Of a stretch of DNA of 64,000 bases, positions 1-8,546 are shown one piece after another. The notes beneath the pieces are model-generated. The model worked only from the letters and a program-made list of their open reading frames with translations, was not told where the DNA came from and did no database searches. Made by a program: the position numbers and the translations under genes. The DNA comes from Phaeobacter porticola (lineage in GTDB: Bacteria > Pseudomonadota > Alphaproteobacteria > Rhodobacterales > Rhodobacteraceae): positions 1,674,001 through 1,738,000 of the forward strand of contig NZ_CP016364.1 of NCBI RefSeq assembly GCF_001888185.1. Reading direction: 5' to 3'. Numbering within the stretch: position 1 is the stretch's first letter; every line of letters begins with the position of its first letter.

Positions 1-48
1 AAGGGCAGCAATCAGGCGTTCATCCGTTTTGTCCAATCTTATCTCCAT
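1..48 (-). CDS. Lrp/AsnC-family regulator, N-terminal fragment (cut by window edge)
   Basis: Only the first 16 codons are present, reading leftward from an ATG at 48 off the window. They give MEIRLDKTDERLIAAL, the usual opening of Lrp/AsnC winged-helix regulators, where an LD..D..LI..L pattern starts the first DNA-binding helix. It is divergent from the arginase gene, with about 94 bp between the two starts. An Lrp-type regulator divergent from amino-acid catabolic genes normally senses a pathway amino acid, so arginine or ornithine is a reasonable inferred effector. The protein is too short here to prove the family beyond this start. Confidence 0.6.
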   Translation of the reverse strand, partial: MEIRLDKTDERLIAAL

Positions 49-142
49 CTTGGCAATTTGACCTACTATATGGGCGATTTGATCGCTGGATTCCACCTCA
101 AAACGGAGATTTCTAAAGGTATACACATTTCACAGAGGAGAT

Positions 143-1075
143 ATGCGCGTGACATCCAAGACCTGTATTCTGATCGGCGCCCCGGTGGACAGCGGCAAGC
201 GACGCGCCGGATGCCTGATGGGGCCGGATGCCTATCGCACCGCCGGTCTGGGGCGCGCAATCGAAAGTCTGGGTCATAAGGTGATCGATCAGGGCAATTT
301 GCGTCCTGCCACCCATGAACCTGATACCAACGACGGTCTGGTCTTTGCCCGCAATGAAACGATCGGCTGGACCAATCGTCTGATCCGCGCCGCGGAAGAG
401 GCGATGACAAAAGGGCTACCGATCTTCCTTGGTGGCGACCATTCGCTGTCCTTGGGTTCGGTTGTTGGCGTGGCCAACCACGCGGCCAAGGAAGGCCGCC
501 CGCAATTCGTGCTGTGGCTCGATGCGCATACCGATTTTCACACCCCGGCGACCTCTGACAGCGGCAACCTGCACGGCACACCAGTGGGCTATTTCACCGG
601 GCGCCCTGATTTCGCAGGCTTTCCCGAGGTTGCCAATCCGGTCCCGCAAGAAAACGTCTGCATGATTGGCCTGCGTTCCGTGGACACCCCGGAACGCCTC
701 GCGCTTGAGGCCAGCGATATTCATCGTCATGACATGCGTGATATCGATGAAAATGGCATTGCCGGTCCGCTTTCTGCCTTTCTTCAGCGGGTCAAGGATG
801 CCAACGGAATGCTGCATGTTTCGCTGGATGTTGATTTTCTGGACCCGTCTGTGGCCCCTGCGGTCGGCACCACCGTGCCCGGCGGCGCCACAGTGCGCGA
901 GGGGCATTTGGTGTGCGAAATGCTGCACGATTCCGGGCTGATGACCTCGCTCGACCTTGTTGAGCTGAACCCGTTTCTGGATGAGCGGGGCCGCACGGCC
1001 CATCTGATGGTGGATCTCTGCGCCTCAGCCCTTGGGCGTCGTGTCTTTGACCGCCCGACACGGAGCTATCAATGA
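143..1075 (+). CDS. rocF: arginase
   Basis: Hydrolyses L-arginine to ornithine and urea with a binuclear manganese centre. The 310-residue length is normal for the family. All three ureohydrolase signatures are visible: GGDHS (97-101), DAHTD (127-131) and SLDVDFLDPS (227-236), which carry the metal-binding His and Asp residues. The start is supported by AGAGGAG a few bases upstream. The stop overlaps the next start as ATGA, so it is translationally coupled to the amidinotransferase-like gene and then to ornithine cyclodeaminase. Together they read as a cytoplasmic arginine-to-proline route. Agmatinase is less likely given the ornithine cyclodeaminase downstream. Confidence 0.93.
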   Translation: MRVTSKTCILIGAPVDSGKRRAGCLMGPDAYRTAGLGRAIESLGHKVIDQGNLRPATHEPDTNDGLVFARNETIGWTNRLIRAAEEAMTKGLPIFLGGDHSLSLGSVVGVANHAAKEGRPQFVLWLDAHTDFHTPATSDSGNLHGTPVGYFTGRPDFAGFPEVANPVPQENVCMIGLRSVDTPERLALEASDIHRHDMRDIDENGIAGPLSAFLQRVKDANGMLHVSLDVDFLDPSVAPAVGTTVPGGATVREGHLVCEMLHDSGLMTSLDLVELNPFLDERGRTAHLMVDLCASALGRRVFDRPTRSYQ

Positions 1076-2001
1076 GCCAGCTTCAGGCCCCCGGTGCGGT
1101 GGTGATGATCCGCCCGCACCATTTCTGCTCCAACCCGGAGACGCGCGACGACAATGCGTTTCAGACCCTTGCGCGTGAGACTGCCGATGTCACCTCGGCC
1201 CAGGCGCTGGCTGAATTCGACGCCGCTGTTGCCGCGCTGCGCGGCGCAGGTGTGAGCGTCCATGTGTTTGACGACACTAGCACGGAAACACCGGATAGCG
1301 TGTTTCCGAACAACTGGTTTTCGACCCATGCCGGCGGCCATGTTGCGGTCTATCCGATGTATGCGGCCAACCGGCGCAAGGAACGCCGCTGGGATGTGAT
1401 CGAACTGCTGAAGCGGGACTACCGCGTTCAGGATGTGATCGACTATTCCGGGCTGGAACAGGACGGGCTGGCGCTGGAAGGTACCGGCGCCATGGTGCTC
1501 GACCATATCGGGCGCATTGCCTATACCGTTAAATCCAACCGTGCCGATCCGGTGCTGCTGGAACGCTTCTGTACCCATTTCAACTTTGAACCGATGGTAT
1601 TTGAAGCACGGGATGCGCAGGGACGTGATGTCTATCACACCAATGTTCTGATGGGCATTGGCACGGATTATGCGCTGATCTGCCTCGATATGATCACCGA
1701 TCCAACGCGCCGGGCCGAAGTTGCCGCGCGGCTGGAGGAAACCGGACGCCGGGTGATTGATCTTACGCCTGAACAGATTGCCGGATTTGCCGGCAACGCG
1801 CTGGAGCTGACCGGGCACAGTCGCTTGCTGGCGCTGTCCTCACGTGCGGCAGAGGTGCTGCGCCCGGACCAAATTGCCATAATTGAGCGCAGCGCGACCC
1901 TGCTGCCGCTCTCCATTCCCACTATCGAAACCGCTGGCGGGTCGGTGCGCTGCATGCTGGCAGGCATCCACCTCAGCCCCCGTGAAAGGACCCAGTCATG
2001 A
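1072..2001 (+). CDS. ctlX: citrulline/arginine-deiminase-superfamily hydrolase (CtlX-like)
   Basis: Member of the amidinotransferase/dimethylarginine dimethylaminohydrolase fold. The 309-residue protein starts with a PHHF..NPETRDDNAFQ segment typical of the CtlX group, has the DSVFPNNWFSTH motif near residues 75-90, a VYHTNV segment with the likely catalytic His, and a late Cys in GSVRCMLAGIH that fits the nucleophile. CtlX proteins hydrolyse citrulline to ornithine, ammonia and CO2. Here it lies between arginase and ornithine cyclodeaminase with ATGA overlaps at both ends, so all three would feed ornithine into proline. A dimethylarginine hydrolase cannot be excluded from motifs alone. Confidence 0.8.
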   Translation: MSQLQAPGAVVMIRPHHFCSNPETRDDNAFQTLARETADVTSAQALAEFDAAVAALRGAGVSVHVFDDTSTETPDSVFPNNWFSTHAGGHVAVYPMYAANRRKERRWDVIELLKRDYRVQDVIDYSGLEQDGLALEGTGAMVLDHIGRIAYTVKSNRADPVLLERFCTHFNFEPMVFEARDAQGRDVYHTNVLMGIGTDYALICLDMITDPTRRAEVAARLEETGRRVIDLTPEQIAGFAGNALELTGHSRLLALSSRAAEVLRPDQIAIIERSATLLPLSIPTIETAGGSVRCMLAGIHLSPRERTQS

Positions 2002-3044
2002 CCCAACCCTCGGACAAGGCACTTGTGCCTTTTGTCAGCGTCGACAATATGATGCGCCTCATTCATCATGTTGGAATTGACACGGTGATGAAGGATCTGG
2101 CCACCTATATCGAAGAAGATTTCAAACGCTGGGAGCTGTTTGACAAGACACCGCGCGTGGCCAGCCATTCCGACGTCGGTGTGATTGAGTTGATGCCAAC
2201 CTCCGACGGCGAGGCTTATGGCTTTAAATATGTAAACGGCCATCCGAAGAACACCTCTGAGGGGCTGCAGACTGTCACCGCCTTTGGCCTCTTGGCGGAT
2301 GTCTATACCGGCTATCCGGTCCTGCTGACCGAAATGACCATCCTGACCGCGCTGCGCACCGCTGCAACCTCAGCCATGGTGGCAAAGCATCTGGCCCCCA
2401 AAGGCGCGACAACGATGGCGATGATCGGCAATGGCGCGCAGTCGGAGTTCCAGTCACTAGCGATGCAGGCGATCTGTGGGCTGAAATCCGTGCGGCTTTA
2501 TGATGTTGATCCGGCAGCGACCGCCAAATGCGCAGCGAACCTGAAAAACAGCGGGCTGGACGTTGTGGCTTGCAAGACGCCGGAAGAGGCCATTGAGGGC
2601 GCTCAGATTCTGACCACCTGCACTGCCGACAAACAATGCGCCACGATCCTGACCGACAATATGGTCGGCAGCGGTGTCCACATCAACGCCATCGGCGGCG
2701 ATTGCCCCGGCAAGACCGAATTGGCCCCCGGCATCCTGACGCGCTCGGATGTGTTTGTTGAGTTTCCGCCCCAAACCCGTGTCGAGGGCGAAATCCAGCA
2801 GATGCCTGAGGATTTTGAAGTCACCGAACTGTGGCAGGTGATCCTGGGCCAGAAGCCCGGTCGCCGCGATGACAAGCAGATCACCTTGTTCGACAGCGTT
2901 GGTTTCGCGATCGAGGATTTCTCGGCCCTGCGCTACATCCGCGACCGGATCAAGGATACGGATTTCTTCCTTGAGTTGGATATGTTGGCCGACCCTGACG
3001 ATCCGCGCGATCTCTTTGGCATGGTACAACGCGCTAAGGGCTGA
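1998..3044 (+). CDS. ocd: ornithine cyclodeaminase
   Basis: Converts L-ornithine to L-proline and ammonia using bound NAD+. The 348-residue protein belongs to the ornithine cyclodeaminase/mu-crystallin family: substrate-binding segments occur in the N-terminal third (EAYGFKYVNGHPKN, TALRTAATSA), followed by a Rossmann fold with GNGAQSEFQ near residue 148. The C-terminal HINAIGGDCPGKTEL and EFPPQTRVEGEIQ segments are typical of true Ocd rather than alanine dehydrogenase homologues. It overlaps the upstream gene by 4 bp and is the last gene of the operon, closed by a hairpin at 3066-3100. Confidence 0.92.
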   Translation: MTQPSDKALVPFVSVDNMMRLIHHVGIDTVMKDLATYIEEDFKRWELFDKTPRVASHSDVGVIELMPTSDGEAYGFKYVNGHPKNTSEGLQTVTAFGLLADVYTGYPVLLTEMTILTALRTAATSAMVAKHLAPKGATTMAMIGNGAQSEFQSLAMQAICGLKSVRLYDVDPAATAKCAANLKNSGLDVVACKTPEEAIEGAQILTTCTADKQCATILTDNMVGSGVHINAIGGDCPGKTELAPGILTRSDVFVEFPPQTRVEGEIQQMPEDFEVTELWQVILGQKPGRRDDKQITLFDSVGFAIEDFSALRYIRDRIKDTDFFLELDMLADPDDPRDLFGMVQRAKG

Positions 3045-3065
3045 ATCTCTCGTATACAGACAACC

Positions 3066-3100
3066 AAAGGCTCCGACAGCGCTGCTGATCGGGGCCTTTT
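3066..3100 (+). terminator. Rho-independent terminator after ocd
   Basis: AAAGGCTCCGA and TCGGGGCCTTT pair, with one G-T wobble, around a 12-base loop, then TTTT follows. It lies 22 bp beyond the ocd stop. The stem reads almost the same on the other strand, so it may also stop the converging HNH gene. Confidence 0.75.
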
Positions 3101-3121
3101 CATAGCTCTTACAGGGTGCGA

Positions 3122-3688
3122 TCAGCTGTCCAATTCGCTGTCCCAATAGAGAAAGTCCATCCAGGTCTGGTGCAGCTCTGGTTTGGGGCGCGGCAGGCGC
3201 CGGGCAATGGCGTCCAGCTCATGCGGACTGGGGGCAAAGGGTTTGCGGCGCAGTTTCAACCCGACCTGCTGTGGCTTCAGGTTGCCCTTACGCAGGTTGT
3301 CGGCGCTGCAACAGGCCACGATATTCGTCCAGGAAGATGCACCGCCTTTGCTGCGGGGAATGACATGGTCAAATGTCAGATCCTTTGCCGCGAAACGATT
3401 GCCGCAGTACTGACAGCAAAATTCATCACGCAGAAACACATTGTAACGGGTGAAGGCCACCTTCTTGCGCTTACGATAGCGTTTGAGCGCAACAACAGCG
3501 GGCACTTCGAAGGTGTCCGAGGCCGAATGCACCGCGACATCGTCATAGGTCTTGACCTGTATGACCCGTTCCTGATGGACGGCAACAAACGCATCCTGCC
3601 AATTGCAGACTGACAGCGGTGCCCAGCTGAGCGGCTGCATATCTGCGTTCAGAATCAAAGTTCTGAGATTACCAACGGCGACGGTCAT
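3122..3688 (-). CDS. HNH endonuclease family protein
   Basis: A 188-residue protein with an HNH nuclease domain in its second half: C92xxC95, then DHVIPRSKGG (107-116) holding the His/Asp metal site, then the NIVACCSADN segment. This cytoplasmic nuclease family is widespread, often single-copy, and mostly of unproven role. The start chosen is the ATG at 3688 because AGGAGGT lies just upstream; a 17-residue extension to 3739 has no ribosome site. It converges with ocd. Nothing nearby suggests a restriction or phage system, so a housekeeping or repair role is only inferred. Confidence 0.8.
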   Translation of the reverse strand: MTVAVGNLRTLILNADMQPLSWAPLSVCNWQDAFVAVHQERVIQVKTYDDVAVHSASDTFEVPAVVALKRYRKRKKVAFTRYNVFLRDEFCCQYCGNRFAAKDLTFDHVIPRSKGGASSWTNIVACCSADNLRKGNLKPQQVGLKLRRKPFAPSPHELDAIARRLPRPKPELHQTWMDFLYWDSELDS

Positions 3689-3789
3689 ACTGCACCTCCT
3701 CGTTTCAATGGCCTGGACCTGCGCCAAGGTCCCGGCCACTGACCACCACCCTGCCCCCGCGTACGGGCCGACACAGCGGTGGTTTCAGA

Positions 3790-4084
3790 CAAAACAAAAG
3801 CGCGTGGAGCCCACGCGCTTGTCTTTGGATTAGTCATTTGAATGCCAACATTCCGCAGGCTCGCCGACAGAAGGTTTCGATGCGGCCACACAGGTATTCG
3901 CAGACCAATCAGCGGACGCACCCCTTTGTTGAAACACGTCATAGGCTGGGTGTGGGATAGGGCCGGAGGGCCATAACCAAAATCTGCTGCACTCTGTTGC
4001 TGTTGGATCTGCATGTTCTGCAACGGCTCTACCGCCCTGTCTGCCTGTTTTCCGACACCAGAGCGGGGAACCCGCCCCTGCTTT
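3790..4084 (-). ncRNA. candidate small RNA transcription unit (leftward, about 295 nt)
   Basis: This 550-bp gap has no convincing protein gene. On the minus strand TTGTCA (4113-4118) and TATAGT (4091-4096) are spaced by 16 bp, a good sigma-70-type promoter. About 270 bp further is a perfect 10-bp stem (AAGCGCGTGG / CCACGCGCTT, 3798-3820) followed by a T-rich run, a strong terminator in the same direction. Between them are a GCGGG/CCCGC hairpin near the 5' end and TAATCCAAAG repeated near both ends. No match to 6S, SRP, RNase P or tmRNA consensus was recognised. It could instead be a leader of the HNH gene. Confidence 0.4.
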
Positions 4085-4292
4085 GGATTAACTATATATC
4101 GTGGCCTGCAACTGACAAGCCCCCATTATCAATGATTGAGGCGGTATGATTGTGACGGCGCCCGTCCCCGTCTGAAGCCTAGCGTTAGAATGATTCCGTG
4201 ACACCTCCGTGACGTCTGAACCACCAGGTGAAACCAAGATTGGTACTACAGTTGGACTTGCCACTCAGCAAAGCGCTGCCTATTGCAGATTG

Positions 4293-4991
4293 ATGACCAG
4301 ATTGATCCGTTTCAATAAGCCCTTTGATGTCTTGCCGCAATTCACCGACCGCGGCAGCGAAGGCAGCCCGCGCGCCACGCTGAGTGACTGGATTAACCTG
4401 CCTGATGTCTATCCCGCCGGTCGACTGGATCGTGATAGCGAAGGGCTGATGCTGTTGACCGATCATGGGCGATTGCAGGCGTGGATTTCGGACCCGCAGC
4501 ATAAGATGCCAAAAACCTATTGGGTACAGGTCGAGGGCACACCGGATGCCGCCGCCATTCAGGCTCTGGCCGACGGCGTAGAGCTGAAGGACGGGCTGAC
4601 CCGCCCAGCCAAGGCGGCATTGATGGATGAACCCGACGGGATCTGGGCGCGCAATCCGCCCATCCGTGTGCGCAAATCCGTCCCTGATAGCTGGATCGCG
4701 CTGACCATCCGCGAAGGCCGCAACCGCCAGGTGCGGCGGATGACAGCCGCTGTCGGCCACCCGACCTTACGTCTGATCCGCGCTGCGATTGGGATCTGGA
4801 CGCTTGATGGCTTGTCCCCCGGCAGTTGGGAGGATCTGGAGGTGCCGAACATTCCCGGACCGCCCAAACCCAAACCCGCGCCAAATCGACAGGCCATCGC
4901 CCGGCGCAAGGCTGCCGCGTCAACGCCCGGTCGCCCGGAACCGAATGCGAGAGCAAAGCCGCGAAAACCAAGAAAGCCGCGCAAGGGCTAA
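4293..4991 (+). CDS. rluE: 23S/16S rRNA pseudouridine synthase, RsuA/RluE type
   Basis: Isomerises a uridine in rRNA to pseudouridine. The family signature with the catalytic Asp is AGRLDRDSEGLMLLT, and EGRNRQVRRM is the second conserved block. The protein lacks an N-terminal S4 domain and opens with LIRFNKPFDVLPQF, which fits RluE (23S helix 89 region) better than RsuA. A Lys/Pro/Arg-rich tail of about 40 residues follows the catalytic domain and probably adds RNA affinity. The ATG at 4293 was chosen because family members start right before this block; an in-frame start at 4209 would add 28 unrelated residues. Confidence 0.85.
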   Translation: MTRLIRFNKPFDVLPQFTDRGSEGSPRATLSDWINLPDVYPAGRLDRDSEGLMLLTDHGRLQAWISDPQHKMPKTYWVQVEGTPDAAAIQALADGVELKDGLTRPAKAALMDEPDGIWARNPPIRVRKSVPDSWIALTIREGRNRQVRRMTAAVGHPTLRLIRAAIGIWTLDGLSPGSWEDLEVPNIPGPPKPKPAPNRQAIARRKAAASTPGRPEPNARAKPRKPRKPRKG

Positions 4992-5031
4992 TCCTTACGC
5001 GGTTTTGCGCTTCATCTACGGCTTTCAGCTC

Positions 5032-5697
5032 TCAGAGGCTCAGCTTGTCGCGCATGAAGGCCAGCGCCACGCTCAACCCATCGGGGGCAATGCCGTGACC
5101 TGTGCCCTTCATGATATGGGCAAAGACATCCTGGAACCCGGCCTCTCCCAGCGCCTCGGCAGCCTCGGGCAGTGATTGTGGCGGCACCACATCGTCAGCG
5201 TCGCCATGCACCAGCAGCACCGGCATTTTTGAGATGACCTCGTCCTTCAGCGTTTCCGGCGACAGCAGGCGACCGGAAAAGGCGACGATCCCCGCCACCG
5301 CATCCTCGCGGCGGGGGGCCACATGCAGGCTCATCATTGTGCCTTGCGAGAATCCAAACAGCACCACCTGCTCGGGCAGCACGTCCTCATCCACCATCAG
5401 CGCATCCAGAAAGGCGTTCAGATCCTCGATTGAGGCCATCATCCCGCGCATGGATTCCTCTTCCGAAGAGCCGTCGATCCAGGGGATCGGAAACCACTGG
5501 AAACCAAAAGGCGCGCCTGCGCAGCTTTCCGGAGCATCTGGTGCAACAAACAAGGTGTCGGGCAGATGTTCGCCCAAGGGGTCAGCCAGTCCCAGCAGGT
5601 CGGCGCCATTGGCCCCATAGCCATGCAGAAACACCACCACGGATCGGGTCTGCCCCGACAAAGGCGCCTTGCGCTCGGCTGATAAAACTCGTGTCAT
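5032..5697 (-). CDS. carboxylesterase/phospholipase-family alpha/beta hydrolase
   Basis: A serine hydrolase of about 221 residues in the carboxylesterase/lysophospholipase group. The oxyanion segment FLHGYGANG is near residue 23, the nucleophile elbow is GFSQG (Ser117), the acid is in HGDADDVVP (about Asp168) and the base is His201 in GTGHGI, so the catalytic set is complete. It has no signal peptide, so it should act in the cytoplasm on an unknown small ester. The ATG at 5697 overlaps the stop of the upstream glycosylase gene as ATGA, showing coupling; the longer reading to 5775 lies inside that gene. Confidence 0.85.
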   Translation of the reverse strand: MTRVLSAERKAPLSGQTRSVVVFLHGYGANGADLLGLADPLGEHLPDTLFVAPDAPESCAGAPFGFQWFPIPWIDGSSEEESMRGMMASIEDLNAFLDALMVDEDVLPEQVVLFGFSQGTMMSLHVAPRREDAVAGIVAFSGRLLSPETLKDEVISKMPVLLVHGDADDVVPPQSLPEAAEALGEAGFQDVFAHIMKGTGHGIAPDGLSVALAFMRDKLSL

Positions 5698-6362
5698 CGG
5701 ATCCCTTCCCTGTCCTTTGCCACCCGGTAATAGGCCCAGAGCACGCGCGCCGCAACCGACCGCCACGGCGACCATGCCTCGGCGATGCGGCGCATCGCGG
5801 CGGGTTTGGGCCGCTCCGGCAGGTCGAGCAGGATCCGCGCGCCCTCTTGCAGCGCCAGATCGCCATGGGCAAAGACATCGGCCCGCCCAAGCGAGAACAT
5901 CGCATAGATTTCCGCCGTCCAGGTGCCGATGCCCGACACTTGCGTCAGGGTCGCAATCACCTCGGCATCCGGCAGCTGGCGCAGCGCGTCAAAATCAATA
6001 CCGGCCGCAGCAAGGGCGTGGGCGTAACGAATTTTCTGACGGCTGAGACCCACGGCACGCAAATCCTCCTCGCTGGCCGCTGCTACCTGCGGTGCTGTAT
6101 CCAGCCCGGCCTCAACCATCCGCCCCCAGATCGCATTGGCTGAGGCCACGCTGACCTGCTGGCTGACAATCGCGCTCAGCAACTCGGCAAACCCCTCGGA
6201 TTTGCGGCGCAGGGGCAGCGGTCCGCAGAGGTCAATCGCGGCGGCAAATCGCGCGTCGTGATCGGCCAGCCAAGCTGCTCCTTCGCGCACACAGGCGTCA
6301 CTGGTGATGATCCGTCCGACATTGAATGCCCCCGCTGCATCCGGATTTTTCGATCCTGTCAT
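5694..6362 (-). CDS. alkA: DNA-3-methyladenine glycosylase II (HhH-GPD superfamily)
   Basis: Removes alkylated purines from DNA as the first step of base-excision repair. In 222 residues the helix-hairpin-helix GPD fold is visible: the IVSQQVSVASANAIW helix, the hairpin LTQVSGIGTWTAEIY, and the catalytic Asp in HGDLAL. There is no Lys in the hairpin, so it is a monofunctional glycosylase, and no C-terminal iron-sulfur Cys cluster, which separates it from Nth and MutY. Length matches short bacterial AlkA homologues without the N-terminal domain. It is the first gene of a two-gene unit with the esterase and is divergent from the MFS gene. Confidence 0.87.
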   Translation of the reverse strand: MTGSKNPDAAGAFNVGRIITSDACVREGAAWLADHDARFAAAIDLCGPLPLRRKSEGFAELLSAIVSQQVSVASANAIWGRMVEAGLDTAPQVAAASEEDLRAVGLSRQKIRYAHALAAAGIDFDALRQLPDAEVIATLTQVSGIGTWTAEIYAMFSLGRADVFAHGDLALQEGARILLDLPERPKPAAMRRIAEAWSPWRSVAARVLWAYYRVAKDREGIR

Positions 6363-6454
6363 GTGTCACCTCTCCTTGCGTCTTTTTCGCGCGCATAGCG
6401 CACTGATGCAGCATCAATCTTGCCCTGTCGGATATTCAGGGATACGCATCTGTC

Positions 6455-7681
6455 ATGACTGACAGCCTCCCCCTCCCCGACGACCGCATCGCCAAACGCA
6501 ATGTTGTCATTCTCGTGCTTGCGCAGGCCTTTCTGGGTGCGCAGATGCCGATGATTTTCACCATTGGTGGTCTCGCAGGTCAATCGCTTGCCAGCAATGC
6601 CTGTTTCGCGACGCTGCCGATTTCGCTGATCGTCGCCGGTTCCATGCTGGCGGCCACGCCGATCTCTGCGATCATGCAGCGGTATGGGCGCAAGGTGGGC
6701 TTCTTCGTGGGCGCCGCTGGTGGCACGCTTGGCGGTGTCATTGGGGCCTATGGGCTCTACCTTGGTTCCTTCCCCATCTTCCTGTTTGGCAGCTTCCTGA
6801 CCGGTATCTACATGAGCGCGCAAGGTTTTTACCGCTTTGCCGCCACTGACACCGCGTCCGATGCGTTTCGGCCCAAGGCAATTTCTTATGTGATGGCGGG
6901 CGGGTTGCTCTCAGCCATTATTGGCCCGCAGATCGTCAAGGCGACCAGCCAAGCCTTTGTGATCCCCTTCCTCGGCACCTATATGGCCGTGGTCGCAGTC
7001 AATGTTCTGGGCGCCATCCTGTTTCTGTTCCTCAAGATCCCCAAACCCCCGGTGCCCAGCGAGGACGCGCCCAAGGGACGCAGCCGTCTGGAGCTGCTGC
7101 GCACACCCACCATCGCCGTGGCCGTGATCTGTGCAATGGTGTCCTACGCGCTGATGAACTTAGTGATGACCTCCACCCCGCTGGCGGTTGTTGGCTGTGG
7201 CTTTACCGAAGGCAGCGCGGCTGACGTGGTGACCGCCCACGTGCTGGCAATGTATGTGCCTTCCTTCTTTACCGGTCATCTGATTGCGCGTTTCGGCGTT
7301 GAAAAGGTTGTTGGCGCCGGCCTTGTGATTCTTGCCGCAGCCGGGGCTGTCGCGCTGCAGGGCGTGGATCTGGAAAATTTCTTTGTCGCCTTGGTCTTGC
7401 TGGGCATTGGCTGGAACTTTGGCTTCATTGGTGCAACCACCATGCTGGCAGGCGCACATGAGAGCTATGAGCGCGGCCGGATGCAGGGGCTGAATGATCT
7501 CTTGGTCTTTGGCGGCGTCACCTTTGCCTCGCTGGCCTCGGGCGGGCTGATGAACTGTTCAGGCGGTAGTGCGGTCGAAGGCTGGACCGCCGTGAACATG
7601 GCGATGGCGCCCTTCCTGGTCCTGGCGGGCGGCGCGCTCTTGTGGCTTGCGTTGAAACCCCGAGCTGTACGTGACATGTGA
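6455..7681 (+). CDS. major facilitator superfamily transporter
   Basis: A 408-residue inner-membrane protein with about 12 hydrophobic segments and the short MFS loop motif between helices 2 and 3 (QRYGRKVGFFVG). Between helices 6 and 7 lies a hydrophilic linker (KPPVPSEDAPKGRSR). The pattern fits drug or metabolite exporters of the DHA1-like type, but no substrate can be read from sequence. It is monocistronic, divergent from alkA with about 90 bp between, and followed by a strong hairpin. Confidence 0.85.
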   Translation: MTDSLPLPDDRIAKRNVVILVLAQAFLGAQMPMIFTIGGLAGQSLASNACFATLPISLIVAGSMLAATPISAIMQRYGRKVGFFVGAAGGTLGGVIGAYGLYLGSFPIFLFGSFLTGIYMSAQGFYRFAATDTASDAFRPKAISYVMAGGLLSAIIGPQIVKATSQAFVIPFLGTYMAVVAVNVLGAILFLFLKIPKPPVPSEDAPKGRSRLELLRTPTIAVAVICAMVSYALMNLVMTSTPLAVVGCGFTEGSAADVVTAHVLAMYVPSFFTGHLIARFGVEKVVGAGLVILAAAGAVALQGVDLENFFVALVLLGIGWNFGFIGATTMLAGAHESYERGRMQGLNDLLVFGGVTFASLASGGLMNCSGGSAVEGWTAVNMAMAPFLVLAGGALLWLALKPRAVRDM

Positions 7682-7708
7682 TCTCCGGTTAACCCGCTGC
7701 AGAAAAAG

Positions 7709-7746
7709 AAAAAGACGCCAGGCGGAAAGCCGTCGGCGTCTTTTTT
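7709..7746. terminator. bidirectional terminator between MFS and squalene/phytoene synthase-like genes
   Basis: AAAAAGACGCC and GGCGTCTTTTTT pair around an inner imperfect GGC/GCC stem. T-runs follow on both strands, so it serves the two converging genes. Confidence 0.85.
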
Positions 7747-7766
7747 CCATCTGAATCTCAGTGAAC

Positions 7767-8546
7767 CTACCAGCGCCCGGTCGAGACCCGATAGATCAGA
7801 CTGGTGCGACGGCGGAATTCACTTGTCCCCAAGGCGCCATCTGCAACCCGTTGCGGCACGGCGACGGCCTGTTGCAGGATCTTGTCCGCCTGCCAGCCTG
7901 GCAGGAGCGCCGGCAGCGAAGATGCCGCCATCGCTCCCCGATTGGCGCGGGCTTCTTTCAACGCCGCAAGGCCATCCTGGGCCAGTGCCCGTACTCCCTC
8001 GGGGGTGCCATCCAGAAGCGGCACGCGCTTCTCTGCAACTAATTTGGGAATTGCGCGCAGCCAATTGGCGACGCCGACCCCATAGGCGAACCGGCGCACT
8101 AGTGTCTGATCACGTGCCCCCAGCGTCGCCGCTGCCATCCACATGAGCGAGCCTGTGGTCTTGTCGATGTGATCCGCCAGTGCCGCCTCATCCTCAAACG
8201 GATCTCGGTAGATGTCCCAGCGCCGGGCCTCTGCCATCGCATCAATATGCACCGCGAGGTCAGGCCGCAGCACCCTGGCCAGTGGTGTCGCGACAAAATG
8301 TCGACGCACAGGGCCACCGGCGGCAATCTCGGCGCCGACGTCGCGCCACCACTGCACACGCATTTCGGCAATCATTGCCTCGGTTGAGGCCCAGGGTGCC
8401 CGCGCCAATTCCAGATTAAACGCGTAAATCGCAAACAGGGCGGCGCGCGTAGAGACTGGCGAGGCCATCACCGTCGCAAAACGGTCGGGATCGCCTTTCT
8501 GCACCAGATCGGCGCAGGCAATCAGGTCGTCATCAAATGTCGTCAT
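7767..8546 (-). CDS. squalene/phytoene synthase-family protein
   Basis: A 259-residue protein of the trans-isoprenyl synthase (squalene/phytoene) family. It has the RAALFAIYAFNLELARAP helix, the WWRDVG segment and a second region (LMWMAAATLGA, GVGVANWLRAIP). The two DxxxD magnesium motifs of true phytoene synthases are weak or absent: the first region reads LELARA and the second lacks a clear aspartate pair. This resembles the NDUFAF6-like branch, implicated in respiratory complex I assembly, rather than a carotenoid enzyme, and no carotenoid genes are nearby. Its ATG overlaps the cimA stop by one base (TGATG), so it is coupled to cimA. Confidence 0.75.
   Translation of the reverse strand: MTTFDDDLIACADLVQKGDPDRFATVMASPVSTRAALFAIYAFNLELARAPWASTEAMIAEMRVQWWRDVGAEIAAGGPVRRHFVATPLARVLRPDLAVHIDAMAEARRWDIYRDPFEDEAALADHIDKTTGSLMWMAAATLGARDQTLVRRFAYGVGVANWLRAIPKLVAEKRVPLLDGTPEGVRALAQDGLAALKEARANRGAMAASSLPALLPGWQADKILQQAVAVPQRVADGALGTSEFRRRTSLIYRVSTGRW

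Noticed and set aside
3685-4023. Leftward 112-codon ORF (MQNMQIQQQQSAAD..) between the HNH and rluE genes
   Set aside because: It reads through a strong terminator stem and the HNH start and has no ribosome site; a non-coding RNA fits better.
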